Shown: positions 36,797 to 45,988 of the stretch, in pieces | Numbering within the stretch: position 1 is the stretch's first letter | Layout of the letters: each line of letters begins with the position of its first letter | From: Streptomyces tirandamycinicus | GTDB taxonomy: Bacteria > Actinomycetota > Actinomycetes > Streptomycetales > Streptomycetaceae | Assembly (NCBI RefSeq): GCF_003097515.1 | Contig: NZ_CP029188.1 | Span: 5,219,001-5,283,000, forward strand | DNA: 64,000 nt | Reading direction: 5' to 3' | Notes under the pieces: model-generated | What the model saw: the letters and a program-made list of their open reading frames with translations, nothing else | What the model was told of the DNA's origin: nothing | Databases searched by the model: none | Translations under genes and position numbers: made by a program

Positions 36797-38206
36797 TTGC
36801 GTACCCGCCTTCTTCCGCTGCTCATCGTCCTCATGGCGGGCGTCCTGCTGGCTCTGGGATTCCCGCTCGCCGTGAGTCTGGCGGCGGCCGAGCAGCAGCG
36901 GGTGGTGGTCGACCGGCTGGACGACACGGCACGGTTCGCCGCCCAGGCCCAGTTCGTCACCGAGGGCGTCACGGGGCATGCCGAACGCCGGACCACCCTC
37001 GAGGAGGAGCTGACCCGCTACAACGACGTGTACGGGATCCACGCCGGCGTCTTCCACCGCAGTGACGACGCCATGGCCCGGGCCCCCCGGCACTGGGAGG
37101 TCCCGGAGACGGGGGTGGGCCGTCAGGCGTTCGCCGAGGCCCTGCTCGGCCGGCGCAGCCACGACCCGCCGCAGGTCTGGCCGTGGCAGCAGGACGGCCG
37201 GATCGTGGTCGCCTCGCCGGTGGTGCGCGACGGCGACGTCGTCGCGGTCGTCGTCACCGACTCGCCCACGGGGCAGCTGCGCTCCCGCATCCTGCGCGGC
37301 TGGCTGCTCATCGCGGCCGGCGAGTCCGCGGCGATGCTCGTCGCCGTGGGCGCCGCGTTCCGGCTCACCGGGTGGGTGCTGAGGCCGGTGCGCATCCTGG
37401 ACGCCGCCACCCACGGCATAGCGACCGGCCGGATGAACTCCCGGGTCGCCGCGGCCGGAGGCCCGCCGGAACTCCGGCGGCTGGCCCGCTCGTTCAACGA
37501 GATGGCCGACAACGTCGAGCTGGTGCTGGAGCAACAGCGCGCGTTCGTCGCCGACGCCTCGCACCAGCTCCGCAACCCCCTCGCCGCCCTGCTGCTGAGG
37601 ATCGAGCTCCTCGCCCTCGAACTGCCCGAGGGCAACGAGGAGATCGCCTCGGTGCGCACGGAGGGCAAGCGGCTCGCCCGGGTCCTGGACGACCTGCTGG
37701 ACCTGGCCCTCGCCGAGCACGCCTCCGCCGACATCCGGCTCACCGACATCCGGCTCACCGACATCGGCGAGCTGGCCGCCGAGCGCGTCGCCGCCTGGCG
37801 GCCGCTGGCGGAGGAGAAGGGGGTGCGGCTCCGGGGCCAGGGGCCGGCCGTCACCGCCTGGGCCGACCCGATCGCGCTCTCCAGCGCCCTGGACGCCGTG
37901 ATCGACAACGCGCTGAAGTTCACCCCCGAGGGGGAGGAGGTCACGGTCACCGCCTCGGCGGACGGCAGGACCTCCACGATCGTGGTCGCCGACGGCGGGC
38001 CGGGGCTCACCGAGGAGGAGCTCACCCGGGTCGGCGACCGCTTCTGGCGCAGCGGCCGCCACCAGAACGTCAAGGGCTCCGGTCTCGGACTCTCCATCAC
38101 CCGCGCTCTGCTCTCCGCGGGCGGCGGGTCGATCGCGTACGCGCACAACGAGCCCCGCGGGCTGCGGGTGACGGTCACGCTGCCGCGCAATCCGCCGACG
38201 GCCTGA
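36797..38206 (+). CDS. Sensor histidine kinase
   Basis: Membrane kinase partner of the preceding regulator, 469 aa from a TTG at 36797 that gives a good signal-anchor N-terminus (LLPLLIVLMAGVLLALGFP). No ribosome site is clear, so the start may be coupled to the upstream gene. TM1 is about 6-30, the extracellular sensor about 31-165, TM2 about 168-192, then HAMP, the HisKA phosphoacceptor H256 (ASHQLRNPL), and an HATPase domain with N box (IDNALKFTP) and G boxes (DGGPGL, GSGLGLSI). An in-frame 15-bp tandem duplication at 37730-37759 gives DIRLTDIRLTDI between DHp and catalytic domains. Confidence 0.92.
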   Translation: MRTRLLPLLIVLMAGVLLALGFPLAVSLAAAEQQRVVVDRLDDTARFAAQAQFVTEGVTGHAERRTTLEEELTRYNDVYGIHAGVFHRSDDAMARAPRHWEVPETGVGRQAFAEALLGRRSHDPPQVWPWQQDGRIVVASPVVRDGDVVAVVVTDSPTGQLRSRILRGWLLIAAGESAAMLVAVGAAFRLTGWVLRPVRILDAATHGIATGRMNSRVAAAGGPPELRRLARSFNEMADNVELVLEQQRAFVADASHQLRNPLAALLLRIELLALELPEGNEEIASVRTEGKRLARVLDDLLDLALAEHASADIRLTDIRLTDIGELAAERVAAWRPLAEEKGVRLRGQGPAVTAWADPIALSSALDAVIDNALKFTPEGEEVTVTASADGRTSTIVVADGGPGLTEEELTRVGDRFWRSGRHQNVKGSGLGLSITRALLSAGGGSIAYAHNEPRGLRVTVTLPRNPPTA

Positions 38207-38585
38207 GCGCCGACGGGGCCGGCCGGGACGGCTGGGACGGGGACCGGTCCCGGGCGAACCCACTCGCGCAGGCACGGGTGCCCGGGTGCCCGGGCACCGG
38301 GTGCAGCGTGAACGGGGTGAACGTACGGTGCGGCGCCGGCCACTCGCGGTCGGCGACGGCCCGCTCCAGGCCGTAGCCCGTCCGGTGAACGGTCCGGCCG
38401 GGTACGGAACGGCGCTCCGGCCCCGGCGGCCCGCCCGGATCGCCGGTCGCCTGCGCGGGGTGTCCCCGGTGAGGACGCGGTGGGCTGACGTGCCGGGTGT
38501 CCGCCACGGCCGCGGGCCGACCGCGTCGCGAACGCCGCGGGCCGACGACCGCATCGGACTCCCGGCCCAGTCGGCCGGGCCCGCG
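38207..38585. other. Intergenic region between convergent kinase and TAXI-protein genes
   Basis: This 379 bp stretch has no gene visible. It contains GGTGCCCGGG/CCCGGGCACC (38277-38298, 2-nt spacer), which can fold into a hairpin and may terminate one or both flanking genes. Confidence 0.5.
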
Positions 38586-39584
38586 TTACGGCTTCGCCGA
38601 GCCGTAGTAGCGCCGGGCGCCCTCGTGGAGCGGCAGCGGGTCCGTGTAGATCGCCGTTCGCAGGTCCACGAGCTGCGCCGGGTGCACCTGGCGGCCGATC
38701 CGGTCCCGGCTCCTGATCACGGTCCGGGTGAGCCGCTCGGTGAGCTCGGGGTCCGCCCTGTCGGTCGTGACGAGCAGATTGGCCACGGCCACGGTCTGCA
38801 CCGAGGCCCGCGCGCCCATCCGGGGGTAGGCGTCGGACGGGATCACCGCCGAGTGGTAGTAGCGCGTCGCGTCGCCCGTCGCGTGGACGCGGCCGATGAG
38901 CTCGTCGCCGACCGGGACCAGCCGTACGGGGAAGCGTTCCGAGAGGTTCCGGATCGCGCCGGTCGGCAGCCCCCCGGACCAGAAGAAGGCGTCCAGCTCG
39001 CCCCGCTCCAGCCGGCCCGGCACGGTGTCGATGCCGGCGGACACCGGTTCGATGTCCCGGCGGGCGTCCAGGCCCGCGGCCGTGAGCACCCGGTCCGCTA
39101 TGAGGCGGACACCGGAGCCGGGATGGCCGACGCCCACGCGCTTGCCGCGCAGATCGGCGGGGGTCTCCACCGGGGAGCCCTGGGGCACGATCAGCTGCAC
39201 GTAGTCGTCGTACAGCCGCGCGCAGCCGCGCAGCCGGTCGGCGCCGGGCCTGCGGTCGAGCCGGTACTTCGCCACCGCGTCGGCGGTCGCGACCGTGAAG
39301 TCGGCCTCGCCGCTCGCCAGCCGCTCGAGGTTCTGCCGGGAGCCCTCGCTGGTACGGAGATCTATCGAGACCCTCGGCAGATCGTGTGCCAGCGCGTCCT
39401 GGAGCAGGTCTCCGTACCGCTGGTACACACCGCTCTTCACGCCCGTACTGAACGTGAGCCGGCCGCTCGGGCCGTCATCGCCCGCCGGCAGCAGCCACCA
39501 CAGCAACAGCCCGCACACGACGGCCAGCGCCGCGGAGCCCTGTAGGGCGCGGCGCCGTCCGGTCCGGGACGAAGCGGGGAGCAT
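38586..39584 (-). CDS. TAXI-family TRAP transporter solute-binding protein
   Basis: Exported binding protein, 332 aa from the ATG at 39584, which places a signal-anchor directly after the basic N-terminus (ALQGSAALAVVCGLLLWWLL). The TAXI fold is recognisable: LTFSTGVKSGVYQRYG, VDLRTSEGSRQNLERLASGEADF-type sequence, LRGKRVGVGHPGSGVRLIADRVL and LDAFFWSGGLPTGAI. No TRAP membrane subunits are adjacent, so it may act in sensing or with distant partners. It is divergent from miaB. Confidence 0.85.
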   Translation of the reverse strand: MLPASSRTGRRRALQGSAALAVVCGLLLWWLLPAGDDGPSGRLTFSTGVKSGVYQRYGDLLQDALAHDLPRVSIDLRTSEGSRQNLERLASGEADFTVATADAVAKYRLDRRPGADRLRGCARLYDDYVQLIVPQGSPVETPADLRGKRVGVGHPGSGVRLIADRVLTAAGLDARRDIEPVSAGIDTVPGRLERGELDAFFWSGGLPTGAIRNLSERFPVRLVPVGDELIGRVHATGDATRYYHSAVIPSDAYPRMGARASVQTVAVANLLVTTDRADPELTERLTRTVIRSRDRIGRQVHPAQLVDLRTAIYTDPLPLHEGARRYYGSAKP

Positions 39585-39736
39585 GGCGCGATCCTGCCAG
39601 TTCACCCGCGGTGCTGGCCAGGCCCCGCCTGCCCGGCCCACCGGGGGCGCTCCTCCCCGTCGTGGCCGGTCTCCCGGTTCCCGCCCGGGAACACCGGGGC
39701 GGCGGGCGGCCGTGACCCCGTACCCTGGTGGGCGAG

Positions 39737-41227
39737 ATGAGCGCGAAGACTTACGAGGTGCGCACCTACGGGTGCCAGATGAACGTCCACGACTCCGAAC
39801 GGCTGTCCGGCCTGCTGGAGGACGCGGGCTATGTCCGGGCGCCCGAGGGCACGGGTGAGGGCGAGGCGGATGTCATCGTCTTCAACACCTGCGCGGTCCG
39901 GGAGAACGCCGACAACAGGTTGTACGGCAACCTCGGGCGGCTCGCCCCGATGAAGGCCCGGCGGCCGGGTATGCAGATCGCCGTCGGCGGCTGTCTGGCC
40001 CAGAAGGACCGCGACACCATCGTCACGAAGGCGCCGTGGGTCGACGTCGTCTTCGGCACGCACAACATCGGCAAGCTGCCCGTGCTGCTGGAGCGCGCCC
40101 GCGTACAGGAAGAGGCGCAGGTCGAGATCGCCGAGTCGCTGGAGGCCTTCCCCTCCACGCTGCCGACGCGCCGCGAGAGCGCGTACGCGGCATGGGTGTC
40201 CATCTCCGTCGGGTGCAACAACACCTGCACCTTCTGCATCGTGCCCGCGCTGCGCGGCAAGGAGAAGGACCGCCGCCCCGGCGACATCCTCGCCGAGGTC
40301 GAGGCGCTGGTCTCCGAGGGCGTCTCGGAGATCACCCTGCTCGGCCAGAACGTCAACGCGTACGGTTCCGACATCGGAGACCGCGAGGCGTTCTCCAAGC
40401 TGCTGCGCGCCTGCGGAAGGGTCGAGGGCCTGGAGCGCGTCCGCTTCACCTCCCCGCACCCGCGCGACTTCACGGACGACGTGATCGCCGCGATGGCCGA
40501 GACCCCCAACGTGATGCCGCAGCTGCACATGCCGCTGCAGTCCGGCTCGGACACGGTGCTCAAGGCGATGCGCCGCTCGTACCGGCAGGAGCGCTACCTC
40601 GGGATCATCGAGAAGGTCCGCGCGGCGATCCCGCACGCCGCCATCTCCACCGACATCATCGTGGGCTTCCCCGGCGAGACCGAGGAGGACTTCGAGGAGA
40701 CCCTGCACGTCGTCCGCGAGGCCCGCTTCGCCCAGGCCTTCACCTTCCAGTACTCCAAGCGACCCGGCACCCCGGCCGCCGAGATGGACGGGCAGATCCC
40801 GAAGGAGGTCGTCCAGGCGCGCTACGAGCGGCTGGTGGCCCTCCAGGAGGAGATCTCCTGGGAGGAGAACAAGAAGCAGGTCGGCCGGGTCCTGGAGGTG
40901 ATGGCGGCCGAGGGCGAGGGGCGCAAGGACGGCGCCACGCACCGGCTGTCGGGCCGCGCGCCGGACAACCGCCTGGTGCACTTCACCAAGCCCGCCGAAG
41001 AGGTGCGGCCGGGCGACGTCGTGACCGTCGCGATCACGTACGCGGCCCCGCACCATCTGCTGGCCGAGGGCGAGGCGATCTCCGTGCGCCGTACCCGGGC
41101 CGGCGACGCCTGGGAGAAGCGGCACGCCGGCCCGCAGCAGCCCGCCGGCGTGATGCTGGGCCTCCCCGCGGTCGGCGTCCCCGCCCCGCTGCCTGCCCCG
41201 ACGGGCGGCTGCTCGGCGGTGAGCTGA
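39737..41227 (+). CDS. miaB: tRNA-2-methylthio-N6-dimethylallyladenosine synthase MiaB
   Basis: Radical-SAM methylthiotransferase that adds the methylthio group to i6A37 in tRNA, downstream of MiaA. It is 496 aa from the ATG at 39737. The N-terminal UPF0004 domain has three cysteines (C13 in YGCQMN, C52 in NTCAVREN, C86 in GGCLAQ). The radical-SAM motif is C160-x3-C164-x2-C167 (GCNNTCTFCIVP). A TRAM domain ends near residue 465, followed by a short Pro/Ala tail. miaA lies 2 kb downstream with small genes between. Confidence 0.96.
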   Translation: MSAKTYEVRTYGCQMNVHDSERLSGLLEDAGYVRAPEGTGEGEADVIVFNTCAVRENADNRLYGNLGRLAPMKARRPGMQIAVGGCLAQKDRDTIVTKAPWVDVVFGTHNIGKLPVLLERARVQEEAQVEIAESLEAFPSTLPTRRESAYAAWVSISVGCNNTCTFCIVPALRGKEKDRRPGDILAEVEALVSEGVSEITLLGQNVNAYGSDIGDREAFSKLLRACGRVEGLERVRFTSPHPRDFTDDVIAAMAETPNVMPQLHMPLQSGSDTVLKAMRRSYRQERYLGIIEKVRAAIPHAAISTDIIVGFPGETEEDFEETLHVVREARFAQAFTFQYSKRPGTPAAEMDGQIPKEVVQARYERLVALQEEISWEENKKQVGRVLEVMAAEGEGRKDGATHRLSGRAPDNRLVHFTKPAEEVRPGDVVTVAITYAAPHHLLAEGEAISVRRTRAGDAWEKRHAGPQQPAGVMLGLPAVGVPAPLPAPTGGCSAVS

Positions 41228-41354
41228 CCCGCGACCCGACCCCACCCGAACCCACCCGACCCGCCGGGACCCGGCGCGGCACGGCCGCGACGCCGGCGCG
41301 CGTCAGCGCCGGGGCGGCCGGGACCCGCACCGGGCGGCCCCTTAGGCTGCGATC

Positions 41355-42071
41355 ATGCTTGTCGCCGCCGCCATCTGCCCCAGCCCTCCGCTCCTGGTGC
41401 CCGATGTGGCCGCCGGCGCCGCACCCGAGCTCGACACGGCCCGGACCGCGTGCGTCGACGCGCTGGGTGTGCTGGCTGCCTCGCGCCCCCAAGTGCTGCT
41501 CGTGGTGGGCCCCGCCGGCCCCGGTGAGCTGCCCGGACCCCGTGTCCAGGGGACACCCGGATCCTTCGAGGGCTTCGGCGTGCCCGTCCCGGTGCGCCTG
41601 GGTGCCCCCGCGGGGCCCTTGCCGGAGGGGAGGCTGCCCGCGGCACTGGCCGTCGGAGCCTGGCTCCTGGACCGGGCGCGCTGGTCCTGCGCCCCGGTGG
41701 AGGGGCTCGCCGTGGACACCGGTCTGCCGGCCGCGACGTGCCTGGAGACCGGGCGCCAGCTCGCCGGGCGGGCCCCGCGGGTCGCGCTGCTCGTCATGGG
41801 CGACGGCAGCGCCTGCCGCAGCCGGAAGGCGCCCGGGTATCTGGACGAGCGGGCGGCGCCCTTCGACGCGCAGGCCGCCCGGGCGCTCGGCGCCGCGGAT
41901 ACCGCGGGTCTCGCCTCCCTCGACGAGGCACTGGCCCGCGAGCTCGGGGCGGCCGGCCGCGCACCGTGGCAGGTCCTCGCGGGAGCGGCCGAGGGCGCCC
42001 GCCTGAGCGGAAGGCTTCTCTACGAGGACGCCCCGTACGGCGTCGGGTACGTCGTCGCCACCTGGTCCTGA
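41355..42071 (+). CDS. LigB-like class III extradiol dioxygenase superfamily protein, function unknown
   Basis: 238 aa; starts MLVAAAICPSPPLLVP, like a conserved actinobacterial protein usually found between miaB and miaA. The order (an early PSPPLL segment, QVLLVVGPAG, VALLVMGDGSACRS and a C-terminal YGVGYVVATW) suits the class III dioxygenase/MEMO-like fold, but I cannot confirm metal ligands. The ATG at 41355 has no strong ribosome site. The role is unknown. Confidence 0.7.
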   Translation: MLVAAAICPSPPLLVPDVAAGAAPELDTARTACVDALGVLAASRPQVLLVVGPAGPGELPGPRVQGTPGSFEGFGVPVPVRLGAPAGPLPEGRLPAALAVGAWLLDRARWSCAPVEGLAVDTGLPAATCLETGRQLAGRAPRVALLVMGDGSACRSRKAPGYLDERAAPFDAQAARALGAADTAGLASLDEALARELGAAGRAPWQVLAGAAEGARLSGRLLYEDAPYGVGYVVATWS

Positions 42072-42206
42072 CTCCGGGCCGCCCGAGACCGCACTCCGGG
42101 CCGCCCGAGACCGCTGTCCGCGTGCCGCGCCGGTGCCGCGTGTCCGAACCCCCTCCGGGACTCACGGACGGGACCCAGGGACGGGACCCATGAACGGGGC
42201 CCACGC

Positions 42207-42265
42207 GCACCGTGCACCGGACGTGGCCGGTGCACGGTGCGCGGCGGCCGTCGGCCGACGGCCGC
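42207..42265. terminator. Paired strong hairpins between convergent genes
   Basis: A perfect 14-bp stem (42207-42220 with 42227-42240, 6-nt loop) is followed at once by a 22-bp palindrome (42244-42265). It lies between the LigB-like gene and the convergent small-protein operon and probably terminates both. Confidence 0.7.
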
Positions 42266-42303
42266 GGAGCCAGGGGCCCCGCGGCCGTCGGCCGTGCGCA
42301 CTC

Positions 42304-42561
42304 TCAGGAAGCCGGTGGCGGGGTGCCTTCGCCGCCCTTCGGGGTGCCGTCGTCCTTGTGGGCGAGGCGGTCCAGGGCCTCCTTGGCCTTGCCGGTACCC
42401 GACTCGATCTTGTCGCTGTACTTGCCCTTGGTCCGATGGTCGACCGTCTGTGCGGCCTTGTCCAAACCGTGCTCGATCCTGTGCCCGTGCTGGTGGGCGA
42501 GGTCGGAGAACTTCTCCCTGGCGGGGGCGAGCTTGGCCTTCAGCGTGTCCATGATGCCCAT
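42304..42561 (-). CDS. Small antitoxin-family-like (MT0933) protein
   Basis: 85 aa, charged and helical (MGIMDTLKAKLAPAREKF, DKAAQTVDHRTKGKYSDKI, GTGKAKEALDRL). It matches the Rv0909/MT0933 antitoxin family pattern of a short basic-acidic helix followed by a KYSDKI..G segment. AAGGTGA precedes the ATG at 42561. It lies 23 bp after the gene at 42585 on the same strand. No toxin gene is evident beside it, so a toxin-antitoxin role is doubtful. Confidence 0.75.
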   Translation of the reverse strand: MGIMDTLKAKLAPAREKFSDLAHQHGHRIEHGLDKAAQTVDHRTKGKYSDKIESGTGKAKEALDRLAHKDDGTPKGGEGTPPPAS

Positions 42562-42584
42562 GGGTCACCTTCGCTCATCCGGAT

Positions 42585-42968
42585 CTACTGACGGGCGCCT
42601 TCACCGGCTTCGTTGTCCGCGGCCTCGTCGACGGACTGCTGCTTGGGGATCTCGACGTGCTCCGCCCCGGGGGACCCGGCGGGGTCCGACGGCCGGGATG
42701 CGCCGGCCGCGGGGGCCTCGTCGGCACCGGACCCGGCGCGGTCCTCGGTCTCGCCGCCTTCCTCGCCGCCGCCCGCCGAGCCTGTGGACGCCTCCACCGG
42801 CTGCTTCGCGGACGCCTCCACCGGCTGCTTCGCCCGCACGGCGTCCTTGGCGGGTTCCCCGTCGGCGCCACCCTCGGAGCGGGCCGCCGCACAGCCGGTC
42901 GCGCGTTCCTCGGCCGGCACCTCCACAGCCGCTTCGGCCTTCCGGCGAAACCTTGCAAAAACGCCCAT
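42585..42968 (-). CDS. Hypothetical acidic low-complexity protein
   Basis: 127 aa; starts MGVFARFRRKAEAAVEVP with GGAG 7 nt before the ATG at 42968, then becomes Ala/Glu/Gly-rich and disordered. It contains a tandem 24-bp duplication (42788-42835) giving AKQPVEAS twice. It forms a two-gene unit with the downstream antitoxin-like gene and is divergent from miaA. No function is recognised. Confidence 0.6.
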   Translation of the reverse strand: MGVFARFRRKAEAAVEVPAEERATGCAAARSEGGADGEPAKDAVRAKQPVEASAKQPVEASTGSAGGGEEGGETEDRAGSGADEAPAAGASRPSDPAGSPGAEHVEIPKQQSVDEAADNEAGEGARQ

Positions 42969-43150
42969 ATTCACTCCATAGCCTAACTCGTGCGGGCGAA
43001 TTCCCGCGCCGTCGGAGCGGCCCGTCGCTTCGCCCCGGAGGGGCCGGTCCAGCGACCGGCACCCGGAACCTCGCAACAGGCAACGACCCCGCGGGGGCAC
43101 CGTCACGTAGCTCTTTCGGGGACGGCCGGGTCGTTTGCGAGACTGGGGCG

Positions 43151-44089
43151 GTGAGAAGCACAGCCCCCGCACCGCGGGTCATCGCCGTCGTCGGCCCCAC
43201 CGCGGCCGGAAAGTCCGATCTGGGCGTCCACCTGGCCCGGCAGCTCGGCGGCGAGGTCGTCAACGCCGACTCGATGCAGCTGTACCGCGGGATGGACATC
43301 GGCACCGCGAAACTGACCGAGGAGGAACGCGGCGGGGTTCCGCACCACCTGCTCGACATCTGGGACGTCACCGAGACGGCGAGCGTCGCCGAGTACCAGC
43401 GACTGGCGCGTGCCGAGATCGACCGGCTGCTCGCCGACGGCCGCACCCCCGTCCTCGTCGGCGGATCGGGACTGTACGTGCGCGGCGCGATCGACGCGCT
43501 GGAGTTCCCCGGCACCGACCCCGAGGTCCGCGCCCGGCTCGAGACCGAGCTGGACGAGCGCGGCTCGGGGGTGCTGCACGCACGCCTGGCGGTCGCCGAC
43601 CCGGACGCCGCCCGCGCGATCCTCCCCAGCAACGGACGCCGGATCGTCCGGGCCCTGGAGGTGATCGAGATCACCGGGCGGCCCTTCACCGCCAACCTCC
43701 CCGGCCACGACGCCGTGTACGACACCCTGCAGATCGGCGTCGACGTCGCCCGCCCCGAGCTCGACGAGCGCATCGCGCAGCGCGTGGACCGGATGTGGGA
43801 GGAGGGTCTCGTCGAGGAGGTGCGGGCCCTGGAGGAGCGGGGGCTGCGTACCGGGCGCACCGCCTCGCGCGCGCTCGGCTACCAGCAGGTGCTCTCGGCG
43901 CTCGCGGGGGAGTGCACCGAGGGGGAGGCACGCGCCGAGACCGTGCGCGCCACCAAGCGTTTCGCGCGCCGCCAGGATTCCTGGTTCCGGCGTGATCCAC
44001 GCGTGCACTGGCTGAGCGGCGCCGCCGCGGACCGCGAGGAACTTCCGGGCCGTGCTCTCTCGTTGGTCGAACGACCGGTTACAGCCTGA
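43151..44089 (+). CDS. miaA: tRNA dimethylallyltransferase MiaA
   Basis: Transfers dimethylallyl from DMAPP to A37 of UNN-reading tRNAs, providing the substrate of MiaB. It is 312 aa from the GTG at 43151, which sits just before the P-loop GPTAAGKS (15-22), as normal for the family. The DSMQLYRGMDIGTAK and GGSGLYVRGAIDALEF motifs are present. The frame is open well upstream but without homology. Confidence 0.96.
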   Translation: MRSTAPAPRVIAVVGPTAAGKSDLGVHLARQLGGEVVNADSMQLYRGMDIGTAKLTEEERGGVPHHLLDIWDVTETASVAEYQRLARAEIDRLLADGRTPVLVGGSGLYVRGAIDALEFPGTDPEVRARLETELDERGSGVLHARLAVADPDAARAILPSNGRRIVRALEVIEITGRPFTANLPGHDAVYDTLQIGVDVARPELDERIAQRVDRMWEEGLVEEVRALEERGLRTGRTASRALGYQQVLSALAGECTEGEARAETVRATKRFARRQDSWFRRDPRVHWLSGAAADREELPGRALSLVERPVTA

Positions 44090-44194
44090 TCACGTGATGG
44101 CATCGGGACGCCACGGCCGTCAATCCCGCGCCTCGGGCCGTGCCATCATCGAGCATCGATCGACTAGTGGTCCGAGTTGGGAGGGCGCGTGGCG

Positions 44195-44653
44195 ATGGAG
44201 GCCGGCCCTCGCGACAGAGAACAGCAGGCACAGAACGAACTGAGCCGTCTGAGTCCAGACGGCCCGGACGAGGCCGCGGACCTGCTCGCGGGCGGCTCGG
44301 GCGCCGACGACGCGGTCGAGGTCGAGGTGGAGCTGCGTCCGCCGCGGCGGCTCAGGATCTGGCAGCTCGCGCCCATCGTGGGTCTCGCCGCCGTCGGCTC
44401 GCTGATGTTCGCGTTCCCGCTCGCGTTCGGCTCCGGGGACGGCGGCGCGGTGGTCGCCATGCTCGGCCTCCTGATCAGCTGCTGCGCCGCCGGCTGGGGC
44501 ATGATGGCCGCCCGCCGGGTCGGCCACACCTGGCCGGGACTGCCCGAGCGGACCTCCGGTGACCGCCCGGACTGGCGCGTGATCGCCCTGTACGTCGTGG
44601 TGGCGGCGGTCCTCGTCACCCTCGCCGTGTGGCGTGTGGCCCGGCTCCGCTGA
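44195..44653 (+). CDS. Conserved hypothetical membrane protein
   Basis: 152 aa. The N-terminus is acidic and cytoplasmic (about 1-50), followed by three hydrophobic segments (LAPIVGLAAVGSLMFAFPLAF, VVAMLGLLISCCAAGWGMM, VIALYVVVAAVLVTLAVW). GGGAGGG lies 9 nt before the ATG at 44195; a GTG at 44189 is also possible. It lies between miaA and dapF in the same direction; role unknown. Confidence 0.75.
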   Translation: MEAGPRDREQQAQNELSRLSPDGPDEAADLLAGGSGADDAVEVEVELRPPRRLRIWQLAPIVGLAAVGSLMFAFPLAFGSGDGGAVVAMLGLLISCCAAGWGMMAARRVGHTWPGLPERTSGDRPDWRVIALYVVVAAVLVTLAVWRVARLR

Positions 44654-44714
44654 GTGCCCGGGGGCCCCTGGCCCGGTTCCGCCGGGCGCCGGGGAGGCCC
44701 CGTACGATGGTCCG

Positions 44715-45611
44715 GTGACCAGCGACGCGTCCCCCTCCGCCCCACCGCTCCCGCCGATCGCCTTCCTCAAGGGCCACGGGACCGAGAACGACTTCGTGAT
44801 CGTTCCGGACCCGGGCAACGAGCTCCGGCTGCCGGCGTCCGCGGTCGCCGCGCTCTGCGACCGCCGGGCGGGCATCGGAGGCGACGGGCTGCTGCACGTG
44901 GTGCGCTCCGCCGCGCATCCCGAGGCGCGCTCCCTGGCCGGCGAGGCCGAGTGGTTCATGGACTACCGCAACGCCGACGGTTCGATCGCCGAGATGTGCG
45001 GCAACGGAGTGCGGGTCTTCGCCCGCTACCTGCAGCGCGCGGGCCTCGTCGGCGCGGGTGATCTCGCGGTGGTCACACGCGGCGGCGTCAAGCGGGTGCA
45101 CATCGACAAGGACGGCGGCGACATCACCGTCGCCATGGGCCGGGCCCTGCTCCCCGAGGAGGGCGTCACCGTCACCGTCGACGGCCGCAGCTGGCCCGCC
45201 CGCAACGTGAACATGGGCAATCCGCACGCGGTCGCGTTCGTCGAGGACCTCGACCACGCGGGCGGCCTGTTCACCGCCCCGCCGTTCGCCCCGGCCTCGG
45301 TGTACCCGGACGGGGTGAACGTCGAGTTCGCCGTCGACCGCGGCCCGCGCCACCTCGCCGTGCGGGTGCACGAGCGCGGCTCCGGCGAGACCCGCTCGTG
45401 CGGCACCGGCGCCTGCGCCGTCGCCGTCGCGGCGGCGCGCAGGGACGGTGCGGACCCGGCCGTGACCGGTTCCCCCGTGACCTACCTGGTGGACCTCCCG
45501 GGCGGCCGGCTGGCCGTCACCGAGCATCCGGACGGCGAGATCGAGATGACCGGTCCCGCGGTCATCGTCGCCGAGGGCCGCATCGACCCCGCCTGGCTCG
45601 CGGCCCTCTGA
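44715..45611 (+). CDS. dapF: Diaminopimelate epimerase
   Basis: PLP-independent epimerase converting LL-DAP to meso-DAP for lysine and peptidoglycan synthesis; Streptomyces walls use LL-DAP, so its main role here is lysine supply. It is 298 aa from the GTG at 44715. Both catalytic cysteines are present: C95 (EMCGNGVR) and C229 (SCGTGACA). The N-terminal HGTENDFVIV motif is clear. No good ribosome site is near, so the start could be coupled upstream. Confidence 0.95.
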   Translation: MTSDASPSAPPLPPIAFLKGHGTENDFVIVPDPGNELRLPASAVAALCDRRAGIGGDGLLHVVRSAAHPEARSLAGEAEWFMDYRNADGSIAEMCGNGVRVFARYLQRAGLVGAGDLAVVTRGGVKRVHIDKDGGDITVAMGRALLPEEGVTVTVDGRSWPARNVNMGNPHAVAFVEDLDHAGGLFTAPPFAPASVYPDGVNVEFAVDRGPRHLAVRVHERGSGETRSCGTGACAVAVAAARRDGADPAVTGSPVTYLVDLPGGRLAVTEHPDGEIEMTGPAVIVAEGRIDPAWLAAL

Positions 45612-45988
45612 CCCGCGTTCAGCCCGCGACCCGCGACCCGCGACCCGGGCGCGCGCCCGTGCGCTTGCGTGCTCCTCGGCGCGGGCGCGCCCGTACGTGC
45701 ACGGCCCTCGCTGGTCAGCGCTCGTCCGCCCCCGCGTTGTTCCGCCTGCCGGCGCCCGCCGGCGCTCTCCTGCGCCCGTCAGCGCTCTCCGGGGCTCTCC
45801 GGGGCTCTCCGGCACCTTCCGCTCCGGCCCGGGAACGGCCGTCGCCGGAAGCGTCGCTCGAATGGGTGATCCGATTCACGCTGAGCGAGAGGTGAACTCG
45901 GCCGCGTGGTGGGCTCGGTAGCATCAAGCACCGGCAGGGAGGGCACCCCTGCTCACCCACCGCCGGTCGACGCTGCCGGAGGTGCCCC
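45612..45988. other. Intergenic region upstream of the rsh gene with simple repeats
   Basis: This 377 bp stretch has no gene. It contains CCCGCGA heptamer repeats near 45624-45647 and decamer repeats near 45781-45810 (GGGGCTCTCC twice plus a variant). The segment nearest rsh is less GC-rich and probably carries its promoter. Confidence 0.5.

Noticed and set aside
42304..42968. A toxin-antitoxin module
   Set aside because: Only the antitoxin-family-like protein is recognisable; its neighbour is a disordered acidic protein with no toxin features.
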